64,000 nucleotides of DNA from Desulfarculaceae bacterium (GTDB lineage Bacteria > Desulfobacterota > Desulfarculia > Desulfarculales > Desulfarculaceae). The notes below the pieces were generated by a model. It saw only the letters and a list, made by a program, of their open reading frames with translations. It was not told the origin of the DNA and ran no database searches. A program made the translations under genes and the position numbers. This document shows, in pieces, positions 39,714 through 48,754 of the stretch (position 1 is its first letter; each line of letters starts with the position of its first letter). The stretch spans positions 1 through 64,000 of the forward strand of contig JAIPDO010000009.1 in the NCBI GenBank assembly GCA_021737645.1. Reading direction: 5' to 3'.

Positions 39714-40310
39714 GTGCAGCGAGATTTGGCAGCAGAAATCGCCCAAGCCGAGCTTCCCAAGGGTGTTTTCGCTGCCTGGGAGCGCCTCTGCGGCGATCTT
39801 TTGCGCTGGAACCGGGCCCACAACCTCACCGGGCACCACGATCCCGAGGCCGCCTACACCGATCTATTCTTAGACTCCCTGGCCCTGGTCCCCTACGTGC
39901 AGGGCCCGGCTCTCTTGGACATCGGCTCGGGGGCGGGCTTTCCCGGCCTGGTGCTGGCCCTGGCCTTGCCGGAGCTGCTGGTGACCCTGCTGGAGCCTCG
40001 CGCCAAGCGGGTGAGCTTCCACAAGCAGGCCATCCGGGTGCTGGAGCTGGGGGACAGGGTGCAGACCGTAATGGGCCGGGCGGGCGAGGCCCTGCCGGGC
40101 GAGCGCTTCAGCACCGTCACCCTGCGGGCGGTCACCGACATCCCCGGCTCCCTGGAGCTGGCCCAGCCCTATCTGGAGCCGGGCGGGGTGGTGCTGCTGC
40201 CGCGTGGTGCCAAAGACACCGACCAGGCACTGGGCCTTGGCCTGAACGTGGAGCCTTATTCCCTGGGTCCCGGCACAACACCTCGGATTATAGCGATTTA
40301 TCGCGGATAA
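39714..40310 (+). CDS. rsmG: 16S rRNA (guanine527-N7)-methyltransferase RsmG
   Basis: Methylates G527 of 16S rRNA. 198 residues, with WNRAHNLTGHHDPEAAYTDL, the cofactor motif LLDIGSGAGFPGLVLAL and the later TLRAVTDIPGSLELAQPYL. A GTG at 39714, two bases after the mnmE stop and preceded by GGGAAAG, is the likely start; an in-frame TTG at 39696 would overlap mnmE. In many bacteria parA-parB follow rsmG; here parS-like sites follow but the par genes do not. Confidence 0.95.
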   Translation: MQRDLAAEIAQAELPKGVFAAWERLCGDLLRWNRAHNLTGHHDPEAAYTDLFLDSLALVPYVQGPALLDIGSGAGFPGLVLALALPELLVTLLEPRAKRVSFHKQAIRVLELGDRVQTVMGRAGEALPGERFSTVTLRAVTDIPGSLELAQPYLEPGGVVLLPRGAKDTDQALGLGLNVEPYSLGPGTTPRIIAIYRG

Positions 40311-40326
40311 AAGCCTTCCCGCCCTT

Positions 40327-40342
40327 TGTTTCACGTGAAACA
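40327..40342. promoter_or_regulatory. parS: parS site (perfect)
   Basis: TGTTTCACGTGAAACA, the canonical 16-bp ParB-binding palindrome, 17 bp after the rsmG stop. Confidence 0.95.
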
Positions 40343-40381
40343 ATGTTTCTTCCGGTGCACGGAGTGGGTTTTTGCCCTATT

Positions 40382-40397
40382 TGTTGCACGTGAAACA
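40382..40397. promoter_or_regulatory. parS: parS site (one mismatch)
   Basis: TGTTGCACGTGAAACA differs from the canonical parS at one position. It lies 55 bp (start to start) from the perfect copy. Confidence 0.88.
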
Positions 40398-40469
40398 TTT
40401 CGCTCTAGCTCGGAGATGGGCCACCACCTCGCAACGACAAGGGTGGTGGGGATTTTTCACCAACAACGG

Positions 40470-40800
40470 CATGACAAGGGAAAAGGAAGATTGCCACGGC
40501 CGGGCAGACCAGGCGGCCCGGTTGCATCATACTCTGGCCGCTGCCCGGCCTCGCAAGGACGTCTATTAGAGGATTTGTTGGGTTTCGCTTCGCTCTACCC
40601 AACCTACGCCAATCTATAGAGTGCGCCCGCCGCTCTTCTCTCTCTTTATCTTTCCACCACAACCATCCCTCAGAATGCGGCGCAGATCAGGCAAGCGAGG
40701 GCAGGCCGGAAGCGTAGCCCTAGCCACGTCGAGGCCCAAGCGATGCCGGCAACGCGGCCATCGGTTGTCTGGCTGCGCCGTCGCCTCGTTCGTTAGGAGA
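40470..40800. repeat. Intergenic repeat cluster between parS sites and the sensor kinase gene
   Basis: No gene is supported. 40470-40565 is a copy of the GATTGCCACGG...CCTCGCAAGGACG repeat. 40575-40616 is a copy of the TTGGGTTTCGCTTCGCTC / CCCAACCTACGCC repeat. 40685-40800 is a degenerate copy of the GGAAGCGTAGCC...AAGCGATGCCGGCAACG family. Related copies are described at 6527-7102, 47690-48150, 53249-53530 and 57614-57935. Confidence 0.7.
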
Positions 40801-40808
40801 GAATTACT

Positions 40809-43184
40809 CTACGAATCCCCAACTGGGAAGATGATGCGGAACGTCGACCCCAACCCCGGCCTGGTGTTCAACTCCACCCGCCCACCGTGCTGCTGGATGA
40901 TGCCGTGGCTGATGGCCAGGCCCAGGCCGGTGCCCCGGCCCCGTGGCTTGGTGGTGAAAAAGGGCTCGAAGACCTTGCGGGCCACCTTTTCGTCCATGCC
41001 CGGCCCCGAGTCGGTGAAGGTAACGGTCACCTCGCGGGCTTTGGGGTTGTGGCGGGTGGTCAACTCCAGGCGGCCCTGGCCCTCCATGGCCTCGGCGGCG
41101 TTGATGATGAGGTTAAGAAACACCTGCTCCACCTTGGCCCGCTGGCCCCAGAGCATGGGCAGCTCGGCGGCCAAGTCCTTGACCAGCTCCACCCGGCGCA
41201 GGATCATGTGCCCTTCCATTAGCGACAAGACCTCCAAGAGCACCCGATTCAGGTCCATGGGCTCTTTTTCCGGGGTGTCCTGGCGGGCAAAGTCCAACAA
41301 ACCCCGCACGATGATCTTGCAGCGGTTGGTCAGCTTGATGATCTTGTCCACGGTGGTGGTGAGCTCGTTGCCCACCCCCAGGTCTTCTTGCAGCAGATGG
41401 GCGTAGGTGAGAATGCCGCCCAGGGGGTTGTTCACCTCGTGGGCGATGTCAAAAGCCAGCTTTCCGGTGGCGGCCAAGCGCTCGGAGCGGATGAGCTGCT
41501 CTTCCATGGCCTTGCGCATGGTCACATCGCGGGTGCTGAACAGCAGGGCGGTGCTTCCCCGGTAGGGGCAGGGGGTGGCGGTCACCTCCAGGTCGAACAC
41601 CCCTTCGGTGCGAATGCCCTCGCCTTCGAACACCGGGGCCCCGCCGCCGCGCTCCACCTGGCGCATCCACTCCAAATAGCCGCGGCGGCAGGAATCGGCC
41701 AAAAGCTCCAAAAAGTCGCTGCCCGCCTGGGAGATGTCGTCCAGGCCGAACATCTGTAAAAACGCGTGGTTGCCGAAAATGAACTGATTGTAGTCGTGCA
41801 ACACGATGCCCTCGCGGTTGGCCTCCACCAAAGTGCGGTAAAGGGCCTCGCTCTGAGCCAGTTGGCGTTGCAGCTCCTTTAGGTCGGTGGTCTCGATGAT
41901 AGCTTCCACCGCCCCGGTGATCCTGCCGCCGGCGTCGCGCAGGGGCGCGGCGGTGAAAAACAGCTCCTTGGGGCGGCCGCCCAGGCTTTCGAAGTAGTGC
42001 TCCGCCTCCCAGGCGTCGGGCGACATGGCCGAACGGCGCAGGTTTTCCCTGCCGTATATGGTTTTCAGCTTGGCCTTGTCGTCATCCACCACCACGTCGG
42101 CCAGCGACACCCCTTTGGGCCGGTTGAACACCTGCCAGGTTTTGTCGGTGCCCAAGACATCCGCCCGGCTCCAGCCGGTCAGCTCCTCGCAGGCCTTGTT
42201 CCAGTGGCGTACCTTGTGGGCCTTGTCCACCACGAAGATGGCCACCGGCACCAACTCCAGGATGGAAGCCACCAGGCGACGCTCCTGCTCGATCTGCTCC
42301 TGGGCGTGCTTGGCGGCGGTTATGTCCTTTATGATGCCCTCGTAGCCCAGAACCACCGAGTTTTGCTCGCGCACCGAGGCGGTGATGGCCACCTCTATGG
42401 GCGTGCCGTTCTTTTTCTTGAAAGAGACCTCGTAATCCTTGACGAAGCCGTCCTTTTCGATGGCCGCCTGAAAGCGCTTGCGGTCGCTGGGGTTCAGGTA
42501 GGCTTTTTGGGCGCTGTCCGGAGTGGCCAGCACCTCCTCCTTGGAAGAGTAGCCCAACATCTCAACCCCGGCGGGGTTCACGTCCACCCAGCGGCCATCG
42601 CGCGAAGACAGATAGACCATGTCCCGGGAGTTGGCGAAAATGCGGGTGTAGTCGTCTTGCCGGGCTGAAACCTGACCGCGCAGGAGAACGTTGTCCACGG
42701 TCATGGCCAAGACCCCGGCGGCGGCCTGGGCAAAGCCGGCTCCCCAAGGCGGGCGCTCCCGGAAACGCAGCAAGGCCAGGCCGCTGCCCAAAACGCGGGC
42801 CAGAGGCCACAGGGCGAGCCATTGATCTTCGGCCAGATCCATAACCAAGCGGTCGAACTGGGGCCAGCCGCTCTCCACCTCGTCGCCGGGCCCCACCGAA
42901 ACCCAGCACACCCGGCCCAAGGGCTCGCCAGGGCATCCGGGCGGAGACTGGGCCATGGTACGCAGTCGCCGAGCCTCGGCTGGGGGAAGTCCCCAGGTGG
43001 CGTTCATAATAAGGTTGCCGCCGCGCTCCCAGGCGCTGATCGCCCCCCCGCCGGCTCCCAAAAGGCCGCCCACGGTGGAGATCAGGGCGCGACCCTGGCG
43101 ATTGGGGGGGGCGCTCCGGGCCAAGATAGGCCGGAATTCCTCGAAAAACCTGTTAAGTTCTACCAAGTGGCGGACCAAATCCAA
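40809..43184 (-). CDS. Soluble multi-PAS sensor histidine kinase
   Basis: A 791-residue kinase without membrane helices. The N-terminal 180 residues resemble a GAF domain. Three PAS domains follow, at about 205-300 (YTRIFANSRDMVYLSSRDG), 310-440 (VPVAIFVVDKAHKVRHWNKA) and 450-560 (YRTLVEANREGIVLHDYN). The HisKA box is ARVNNP-like: LAFDIAHEVNNPLGGILTYA, with the phosphorylated His near 577. The ATPase part has NLIINAAEAMEG (N box), DSGPGMDEKV and GTGLGLAISHGII. No receiver domain and no adjacent response regulator, so it is an orphan kinase. Start is a TTG and is uncertain. A promoter lies at 43214-43241. Confidence 0.93.
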   Translation of the reverse strand: MDLVRHLVELNRFFEEFRPILARSAPPNRQGRALISTVGGLLGAGGGAISAWERGGNLIMNATWGLPPAEARRLRTMAQSPPGCPGEPLGRVCWVSVGPGDEVESGWPQFDRLVMDLAEDQWLALWPLARVLGSGLALLRFRERPPWGAGFAQAAAGVLAMTVDNVLLRGQVSARQDDYTRIFANSRDMVYLSSRDGRWVDVNPAGVEMLGYSSKEEVLATPDSAQKAYLNPSDRKRFQAAIEKDGFVKDYEVSFKKKNGTPIEVAITASVREQNSVVLGYEGIIKDITAAKHAQEQIEQERRLVASILELVPVAIFVVDKAHKVRHWNKACEELTGWSRADVLGTDKTWQVFNRPKGVSLADVVVDDDKAKLKTIYGRENLRRSAMSPDAWEAEHYFESLGGRPKELFFTAAPLRDAGGRITGAVEAIIETTDLKELQRQLAQSEALYRTLVEANREGIVLHDYNQFIFGNHAFLQMFGLDDISQAGSDFLELLADSCRRGYLEWMRQVERGGGAPVFEGEGIRTEGVFDLEVTATPCPYRGSTALLFSTRDVTMRKAMEEQLIRSERLAATGKLAFDIAHEVNNPLGGILTYAHLLQEDLGVGNELTTTVDKIIKLTNRCKIIVRGLLDFARQDTPEKEPMDLNRVLLEVLSLMEGHMILRRVELVKDLAAELPMLWGQRAKVEQVFLNLIINAAEAMEGQGRLELTTRHNPKAREVTVTFTDSGPGMDEKVARKVFEPFFTTKPRGRGTGLGLAISHGIIQQHGGRVELNTRPGLGSTFRIIFPVGDS

Positions 43185-43213
43185 CCCCCAGACTGCGTAA
43201 ACCCTGGTTGAAT

Positions 43214-43241
43214 TGTATAATTACTAGTAAAGTGCTGTAAA
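43214..43241 (-). promoter_or_regulatory. Promoter of the sensor kinase gene
   Basis: On the minus strand TTTACA (43236-43241), 16 bp, TATACA (43214-43219), both close to consensus. The 452-bp gap 43185-43636 also contains a parS-like site and otherwise no recognised gene or RNA. Confidence 0.55.
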
Positions 43242-43271
43242 GCGGTAAGAACAAGTTAACAAGCGCCCTGA

Positions 43272-43287
43272 TGTGTCACGTGAAACT
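43272..43287. promoter_or_regulatory. parS: parS-like site (two mismatches)
   Basis: TGTGTCACGTGAAACT keeps the central CACGTGAAAC core of parS and differs at two positions. It lies about 2.9 kb from the pair after rsmG, consistent with a spread-out parS cluster. Confidence 0.7.
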
Positions 43288-43636
43288 ATTTTACCGGAAA
43301 AGAGGGCGGCAATCCCTTGACGGGAGCGCAAGACGACCGCCCGGCCATAACTTTCGGCGCGTTTTCACCCCAGCGCAGGCAAAAAGCCCGCGGATGTTGG
43401 GTGCGGGGATAAAAACCGGCATTGTTTCACCCCAACAACCCTTTGGCGACAACCACAGGATTTGCCGTACTAAAAAGGCGACAAACATTTCAGAAACCCA
43501 CCGGCAGCCAAACTTGGACCATAAATTGCCGGGTGTTTGTCCCCATCGAAGGCTGAAACTGCAAGAGTTTATACCCCAAGCGGACGCTAGGAGTAAAATC
43601 CTGAGGCCGCCTGGCTTCTGAAAGGTGGAAAAAGCC

Positions 43637-44989
43637 GTGTCCCAAGAACTTTTGGTGATCGGAGGCGGCCTGGCGGGCTGCGAGGCGGCCCTGGCCGCGG
43701 CCCGTAGCGGGGTTTCGGTGCGCCTGGTGGATATGAAGCCCGCGGAATTTTCCCCAGCCCATCACTCGCCCCGGCTGGGGGAACTGGTGTGCTCCAACTC
43801 CCTGCGCTCGGACGCCATCACCAGCGCGGTGGGCCTGCTCAAGGCGGAGATGACCCTGCTGGGCTCGGCGGTGATGCAAGCCGCCCGGGCCACGGCGGTG
43901 GGCGCGGGCAAGGCCCTGGCCGTGGACCGCGAGGCCTTTGCCGGGCATTTGGAAGGCCAGATCGCGGCCCAGCCCCTGATCAGCCGCGAGACCGCCCGGG
44001 TGGACGAGCTGCCCCGGGATGTGGCCGTTTTGGCCACCGGACCGCTTACCGCCGGGGCCCTCGCCGAGGAGCTTGCCAAGATAACTAGCAGTAATCACTT
44101 GCTTTTTTATGACGCTATCGCCCCCATCGTGTCCCTGGAGTCGGTGGACATGCAACGCGCCTACTGGGGCGACCGTTACGGCGAGCCGGGGCAGGGGGAC
44201 TACCTCAACTGCCCCTTGAGCCGTGAGGAGTGGGGCGAGTTCTACTCCGCCCTTATCTCGGCGGAGCAGGTGCCGCTAAAGGACTTTGAATCGCCCAAGT
44301 TTTTCGAGGGCTGCCTGCCCATAGAAGTGATGGCCGCCCGTGGAGAAAAAACCTTGCTCTTCGGCCCCATGAAGCCGGTGGGCCTGGAAGATCCGGCCAC
44401 AGGCAAGCGGCCCCATGCGGTGGTGCAGCTGCGCAAGGAAAACGCGGAGGGAAGCCTGCTGAACCTGGTGGGATTCCAGACCAAGCTCACCTACAAGTCC
44501 CAGGATTTGGTTTTTCGCAAGATTCCCGCCCTGGCGAGGGCCGAATTCGTGCGTTGGGGCTCCATCCACCGCAATACTTTCCTAGACGCACCCAGGGTTT
44601 TGGACCCCCACCAACGGTTGAAGGCCGCGCCACACCTGTTTGTAGCCGGACAACTCTCCGGGGTGGAAGGCTATGTTGAGTCGGCGGCCATGGGGATACT
44701 CTGTGGTGTCAACGCGGCAAACCTCCTACATGCACGGCCCTTGTTGACCCCACCGCCCACCAGCGCCCTGGGTGGGCTGGTCACTCATCTGCAAAACACG
44801 GCCACCAAAAGCTTTCAGCCCAGCAACATCAACTTCGGTCTGTTGCCCCCCCTGGAGGGCCGGGTGTTCAAGCGCCTGCGCGGGGCGGCCCAGGCCCGCC
44901 GGGGCCTGAGCGATTTCCTGGCCTGGATGGAGGCCTCCAGTCTGGCCCCAGCCGGGGAAATACCGGAGCTGCCCGAGGAAACCACCTAA
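43637..44989 (+). CDS. trmFO: Methylenetetrahydrofolate--tRNA-(uracil-5-)-methyltransferase TrmFO
   Basis: Folate- and FAD-dependent enzyme forming m5U54 in the T loop of tRNA. The FAD-binding motif is LLVIGGGLAGCEAALAAARS near the N-terminus. HHSPRLGELVCSNSLRSDAI, GDYLNCPLSREEW, FEGCLPIEVMAARG and VEGYVESAAMGILCGVNAAN are TrmFO-specific blocks that separate it from MnmG. The GTG at 43637 has AAAGGTGG upstream; a GTG at 43625 is also in frame. Use of TrmFO rather than TrmA is typical for this group. Confidence 0.96.
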   Translation: MSQELLVIGGGLAGCEAALAAARSGVSVRLVDMKPAEFSPAHHSPRLGELVCSNSLRSDAITSAVGLLKAEMTLLGSAVMQAARATAVGAGKALAVDREAFAGHLEGQIAAQPLISRETARVDELPRDVAVLATGPLTAGALAEELAKITSSNHLLFYDAIAPIVSLESVDMQRAYWGDRYGEPGQGDYLNCPLSREEWGEFYSALISAEQVPLKDFESPKFFEGCLPIEVMAARGEKTLLFGPMKPVGLEDPATGKRPHAVVQLRKENAEGSLLNLVGFQTKLTYKSQDLVFRKIPALARAEFVRWGSIHRNTFLDAPRVLDPHQRLKAAPHLFVAGQLSGVEGYVESAAMGILCGVNAANLLHARPLLTPPPTSALGGLVTHLQNTATKSFQPSNINFGLLPPLEGRVFKRLRGAAQARRGLSDFLAWMEASSLAPAGEIPELPEETT

Positions 44990-45041
44990 ATTAAAAGCAA
45001 AACCCTTGTCCCACCCTCCGAGGCGCTGCTAAAAAGGAACT

Positions 45042-46007
45042 ATGGCCTTCTTCAGCCGCAAAACTTGGCACCTTTGGTTGGGGGCGGGGTTGTTCGCCCT
45101 GGCGGTGGGCGGGTCCCTGGCCGAAGTGGGCTGGATACGGGTCTGGTTTTACCAGTTTGCCTGGTGGGGCTACATTTGTGTGGCTGATGCATGTATCCAG
45201 CGTGTCCAGGGCAACAGCCTGTTGATGGACCGGCGTAGGGTGTTTTGGACCATGTGTTTGGTCAGCGCCGCCTTTTGGTTCGGCTGGGAGATGGTCAACC
45301 TTCGCCTGCAAAACTGGTTCTACCTGGGGGTGCCCCGCCAGCTTTGGCAGCGTTGGCTGGGGTCCTTCATCGCCTTCGCCACTGTGTTGCCGGGCATTTT
45401 CACCACCTACGAGCTGTTGGGGTTGGTGGGCCTTTCATGGGGCCGCAAAACGATAACCATTCCCACAACACGCGCCTGGTATCCCTGGTTTGTTGGTGTT
45501 GGCCTAATAATGATTATTCTTCCAATAACTTACCCGCGCCTGTTTTTCCCACTAGTTTGGGGGTCATTAGTATTTCTGCTGGAGCCGCTCAACCATTATA
45601 TGGGCGCCAAGAGCCTTATGCGCTCCTGGGAGCGGGGCGATCTGTCGCCTTTCGTGGGTCTGCTGGTGGCCGGTCTGGTGTGCGGCGTGTTCTGGGAATC
45701 CTGGAATTGGTTGGCCGAAGCCCGCTGGACCTATAATATTCCTTACCTGAACCAGCCCAAGATTTTCGCCATGCCTGTGGCCGGGTACCTGGGCTTCCCA
45801 CCTTTTGCGGTGGAGTGCTACGTTTTCTACGCCTCGGTCAGCCTGCTCTGGGGCGGACGGGGCTGGGAGCGGGACGACTACCAGCTCGCGGCGCGCCCCC
45901 CGGCCCCGGCCTGGCTGCGGTGGCTCTTGGGCCTGGGCGCGGTGGCCTACGGCCTGTGGATGTGCCACATGATCGACCTCTATCTAATCAAAGGATGGCT
46001 CCGGTGA
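45042..46007 (+). CDS. Polytopic membrane protein, unknown function
   Basis: A 321-residue protein rich in Trp and Phe with about eight membrane segments, for example LWLGAGLFALAVGGSLA, FIAFATVLPGIFTTYELLG, WFVGVGLIMIILPITY and PFVGLLVAGLVCGVFWESW. Conserved-looking short motifs at segment ends (FWESWNWLAEARW, GYLGFPPFAVECY) suggest an enzyme or carrier rather than a random membrane protein, but I do not recognise the family. AAGGA precedes the ATG. Its stop overlaps the likely rimO start by 4 bp (GTGA), so the two are translated together. Confidence 0.85.
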   Translation: MAFFSRKTWHLWLGAGLFALAVGGSLAEVGWIRVWFYQFAWWGYICVADACIQRVQGNSLLMDRRRVFWTMCLVSAAFWFGWEMVNLRLQNWFYLGVPRQLWQRWLGSFIAFATVLPGIFTTYELLGLVGLSWGRKTITIPTTRAWYPWFVGVGLIMIILPITYPRLFFPLVWGSLVFLLEPLNHYMGAKSLMRSWERGDLSPFVGLLVAGLVCGVFWESWNWLAEARWTYNIPYLNQPKIFAMPVAGYLGFPPFAVECYVFYASVSLLWGGRGWERDDYQLAARPPAPAWLRWLLGLGAVAYGLWMCHMIDLYLIKGWLR

Positions 46008-47314
46008 GCAAAACCTACTATCTGCTCAACCTGGGCTGCGCCAAGAACCTGGTGGAAGGCGAGCACCTGGCCGGGCTGTTGTTGTCCGGCGGCTGGCAGG
46101 CGGTGGAGCGGCCCGAAGAGGCCGAGCTGCTGCTGCTCAACACCTGCGGCTTTATCCAGCCCGCGGTGGAGGAGGCCATAGAGGCCGCCCTGGAGTTGGC
46201 CGAGGCCAAGACCGCCGGGCAGCGCCTGGTGGTAGCCGGATGCCTGGTGGGGCGCTACGGCAAAAAGCTGGCCGCGGATCTTCCCGAGGCCGACCTGCTC
46301 TTGGCCCCCGGCGAGGCCCCCAATCTGCTCAAGCACCTGGCCGCGCCGCCAACCGGACGCCTGGCCATCAGCCCGCCGCGCTCCCTGTTCGGCGGGGCCG
46401 ACCCCCGCGCGCTCAGCACCGGGCCGGGCTGGGCCTATCTGCGCGTCTCCGACGGCTGCGCCCAGTCCTGCGCCTTTTGCACCATCCCCCACATTCGCGG
46501 CCCCCTGCGCTCCCGGCCCCTGGACGACGTCCTGGCCGAAGCCGCCAACCTGGCCGCCCTGGGGGTCAAGGAGCTGAACCTGGTGGCCCAGGATCTCACC
46601 TCCTACGGCCGCGACCTGGGCGGGCCGGGGCTGGCCGAGCTGCTGGCCGCCCTATCTAATATAGAAGGGCTTGATTGGCTCAGGCCCCTGTACCTGCACC
46701 CGGACCTTATCGGCGAGGCGCTAATCAACGCTATCCTGGCCAACCCCAAGGTGGCCCCGTACTTTGACCTGCCTTTGCAGCACGTGGCCGATCCGGTGCT
46801 AAAGGCCATGGGCCGCAAGCGCAGCGGCTCCGAGTTAAAGGCCCTGGTGCGGGGCATCCGCCAGGCCGCACCCCAGGCGGTGTTGCGCACCACCTTGTTG
46901 GTGGGCCACCCCGGCGAGGGCCAGGCCGAGTTCGCCGCACTCAAGGATTTCGTGGCCGAGATGGAGTTCGACCGATTGGGGGTGTTCCCCTACAGCCCCG
47001 AGGCGGGCACCCGCAGCGCCCGGCTGCCCGCGCCCCCGCCCCAGGTGGCCGCCAAGCGGGCCGCCCAGATCATGGACCTGCAACGGCGCATCAGCCGCCG
47101 CCGCCTGGCCCCTCTGTTGGATCAGACCCTGCCGGTGCTGGTGTTGGGCCCCCACCCGGACAGCGACCTAGTATGGGCCGGGCGCACTCAGGGCCAGGCC
47201 CCGGAGGTGGACGGCTTGGTGATCATCACCGAGGGCACCGCCCAACCCGGGGTCATCGCCCCCTGCCGCATCACCGCCACCCATGACTACGACCTGGAAG
47301 GGACGCTCACCTGA
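46004..47314 (+). CDS. rimO: Ribosomal protein S12 methylthiotransferase RimO
   Basis: Radical-SAM enzyme adding a methylthio group to Asp of ribosomal protein S12. 436 residues from the GTG at 46004, chosen because AAAGGA lies 9 nt upstream and the family N-terminus (SKTYYLLNLGCAKNLVEGE) begins there. The UPF0004 domain contributes cysteines in LGCAKN, LNTCGF and AGCLVGRY. The radical-SAM motif is C152-x3-C156-x2-C159 (CAQSCAFCTIPHIRGPLRSR). A TRAM domain closes the protein. Distinguished from MiaB by the GxLRSRP stretch and overall similarity to RimO; MiaB remains a minor alternative. Confidence 0.94.
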   Translation: MSKTYYLLNLGCAKNLVEGEHLAGLLLSGGWQAVERPEEAELLLLNTCGFIQPAVEEAIEAALELAEAKTAGQRLVVAGCLVGRYGKKLAADLPEADLLLAPGEAPNLLKHLAAPPTGRLAISPPRSLFGGADPRALSTGPGWAYLRVSDGCAQSCAFCTIPHIRGPLRSRPLDDVLAEAANLAALGVKELNLVAQDLTSYGRDLGGPGLAELLAALSNIEGLDWLRPLYLHPDLIGEALINAILANPKVAPYFDLPLQHVADPVLKAMGRKRSGSELKALVRGIRQAAPQAVLRTTLLVGHPGEGQAEFAALKDFVAEMEFDRLGVFPYSPEAGTRSARLPAPPPQVAAKRAAQIMDLQRRISRRRLAPLLDQTLPVLVLGPHPDSDLVWAGRTQGQAPEVDGLVIITEGTAQPGVIAPCRITATHDYDLEGTLT

Positions 47315-47381
47315 AGCCCTGCATTACTTGAAGCCGAGCCCTCCGGTAGTAGTATGATTCAGTGAACGGGGGAAGGGACGC

Positions 47382-47681
47382 ATGGATCAGCACGCGCTGC
47401 CTTATGAAAACCTGGGCGGACCCGCCCTGGACAGCTTTGGCCAGCTTTTGGCCTTTGTCTTTTTGGGCGGCGTGGGCCTGGTGCTGCTTTTGGTCTTCGT
47501 GTGGCTGTTCATGCGGCTCATGAACCGGGCGGGCTGGTACACCCCCACCGGCCCGGTGGAAAAGCGAATGGGCCAGCTTCTCATCCTGGCCCTGCTCACG
47601 GTGATCATGGTGGGCGGCGTGGCGGTTATTTTCTTTTGGTTTGCTCTCGACCCTTCTCCCGAATGGCCTCCTAGGCCATAG
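47382..47681 (+). CDS. Small two-helix membrane protein
   Basis: A 99-residue protein with two hydrophobic segments, AFVFLGGVGLVLLLVFVWLF and LLILALLTVIMVGGVAVIFF, joined by a basic loop (RLMNRAGWYTPTGPVEKRMG). No family recognised. GGGGGAAGGGA precedes the ATG, a strong ribosome-binding site supporting that it is a gene. Follows rimO by 67 bp. Confidence 0.75.
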   Translation: MDQHALPYENLGGPALDSFGQLLAFVFLGGVGLVLLLVFVWLFMRLMNRAGWYTPTGPVEKRMGQLLILALLTVIMVGGVAVIFFWFALDPSPEWPPRP

Positions 47682-47689
47682 TGCCGTTT

Positions 47690-48150
47690 ACAAGCCGGCT
47701 GCGCCAGGAAGCGCCATGCCGCGTTGCCGGCGGCGCTCAAGCCTTGATGTGGCTAAGGCCACACCTTCGGCTCTCGCTTGCCGGACGCCTTGCCTGGCCC
47801 TCCCTGACAAAGCCGTTGGTTCGACGAGTTTTGTGCCGGTCTAAGAAGACGTCCCTCGCGAGACCTTTGCCATTCCAGCTATCGCGTATGTTGGGTAGAA
47901 CGAAGCGAAACCCAACAAAACCATTTTTCCTTTATAGCCAATAGCCGTCATTGCGAGGCCGGGCAGCGGCCAAGGCGCGATGAAACAAGGCCGCCGGTCC
48001 TGCCCGGCCGTGGCAATCTTCCTTTTCCCTGGTCATGCCTTGGTTGGCCAGACACGGCCAAACCATCCCCCACGCCCCAACCCGTCCCGCCTGGGGTAAG
48101 GCGAAGATCGCCGCGTCGCATCTCCCCTGAGATGCTCCTCGCGATGACCA
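47690..48150. repeat. Intergenic repeat cluster
   Basis: The 533-bp gap 47682-48214 holds no supported gene. 47690-47810 is an inverted copy of the GGCGTCCGGCGAGCG family with hairpin TGTGGC-CTTA-GCCACA on the minus strand. 47888-47918 is a minus-oriented copy of the TTGGGTTTCGCTTCG repeat. 47945-48040 matches 40470-40565 in opposite orientation (CGTCATTGCGAGGCCGGGCA at its edge). A further GATCGCCGCGTCG...CTCGCGATGACC piece lies at 48100-48150. Confidence 0.7.
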
Positions 48151-48214
48151 CTATTACTGGAAATAATGGTCCTATCGTTTTGACCGCATGAATAAAGAGA
48201 GAAACGAGAGGCCG

Positions 48215-48754
48215 CTATTTCTCAAGCTTGCCCAGGGACTGAACGCGCCGCCCCAACAGAGCCAGGCGCTGGGCCAGCAGCGGCTCCGGGTCCAGCACGT
48301 TCAGATGCCCCCAGCGGGCCATGGCCAACACCAGGCCCTCGGGCTCCAGGTCGATGAGGGCCACGCCTTCGGGCTCGCCCACCAGAAAGGGAAACACGCC
48401 GCGCCCGCTGGGCTCGGCCGGGGCCTGGGCCATCATCTCCCTACGTCGGCTGGGGGTGTTCAGCCAGGGTCGCACCTCGTCCTCGCCGTCCAAGGGGGCC
48501 AGGGATAAAAGCTCTATGGCCTGGTCCTGGCCCAGGCCGTCCAAGATGGCCAGGGCCACCGGCTGCTCGGGCCGGGTGACCAGGTACAAACGCAGGCGCT
48601 TGGCCTGCTGCAATTTCTCCAGCTCGGCGGTGAAGTGGGCCGGGGTGTAGGCCACCTCGGCGGGGCGGAACAGGCTTCGCCAGCGCTGCACGAAATCAGC
48701 GATGGCCTTTAGCTCGGCCTGGGGGTCGAAGCCCACCTCAGTCTTGAAGCGCAT
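48215..48754 (-). CDS. Conserved hypothetical protein coupled to the thiolase-like gene
   Basis: A 179-residue protein from the ATG at 48754, preceded by AAGGGCG. It overlaps the end of the PP-loop gene by 17 bp, so expression is coupled. No signal peptide or membrane segment. The sequence alternates helices and strands (LRLYLVTRPEQPVALAILDG, FLVGEPEGVALIDLEPEGLV) without a recognised motif. Context suggests a link to tRNA thiolation or sulfur handling, but this is a guess. Confidence 0.72.
   Translation of the reverse strand: MRFKTEVGFDPQAELKAIADFVQRWRSLFRPAEVAYTPAHFTAELEKLQQAKRLRLYLVTRPEQPVALAILDGLGQDQAIELLSLAPLDGEDEVRPWLNTPSRRREMMAQAPAEPSGRGVFPFLVGEPEGVALIDLEPEGLVLAMARWGHLNVLDPEPLLAQRLALLGRRVQSLGKLEK

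Noticed and set aside
47682..48214. Small coding frames in repeat-rich gaps (also 6603-7072, 25433-25663, 40621-40800, 53231-53590 and 57763-57985)
   Set aside because: They coincide with dispersed repeats, have Arg/Pro/Ala-rich translations and lack ribosome-binding sites.
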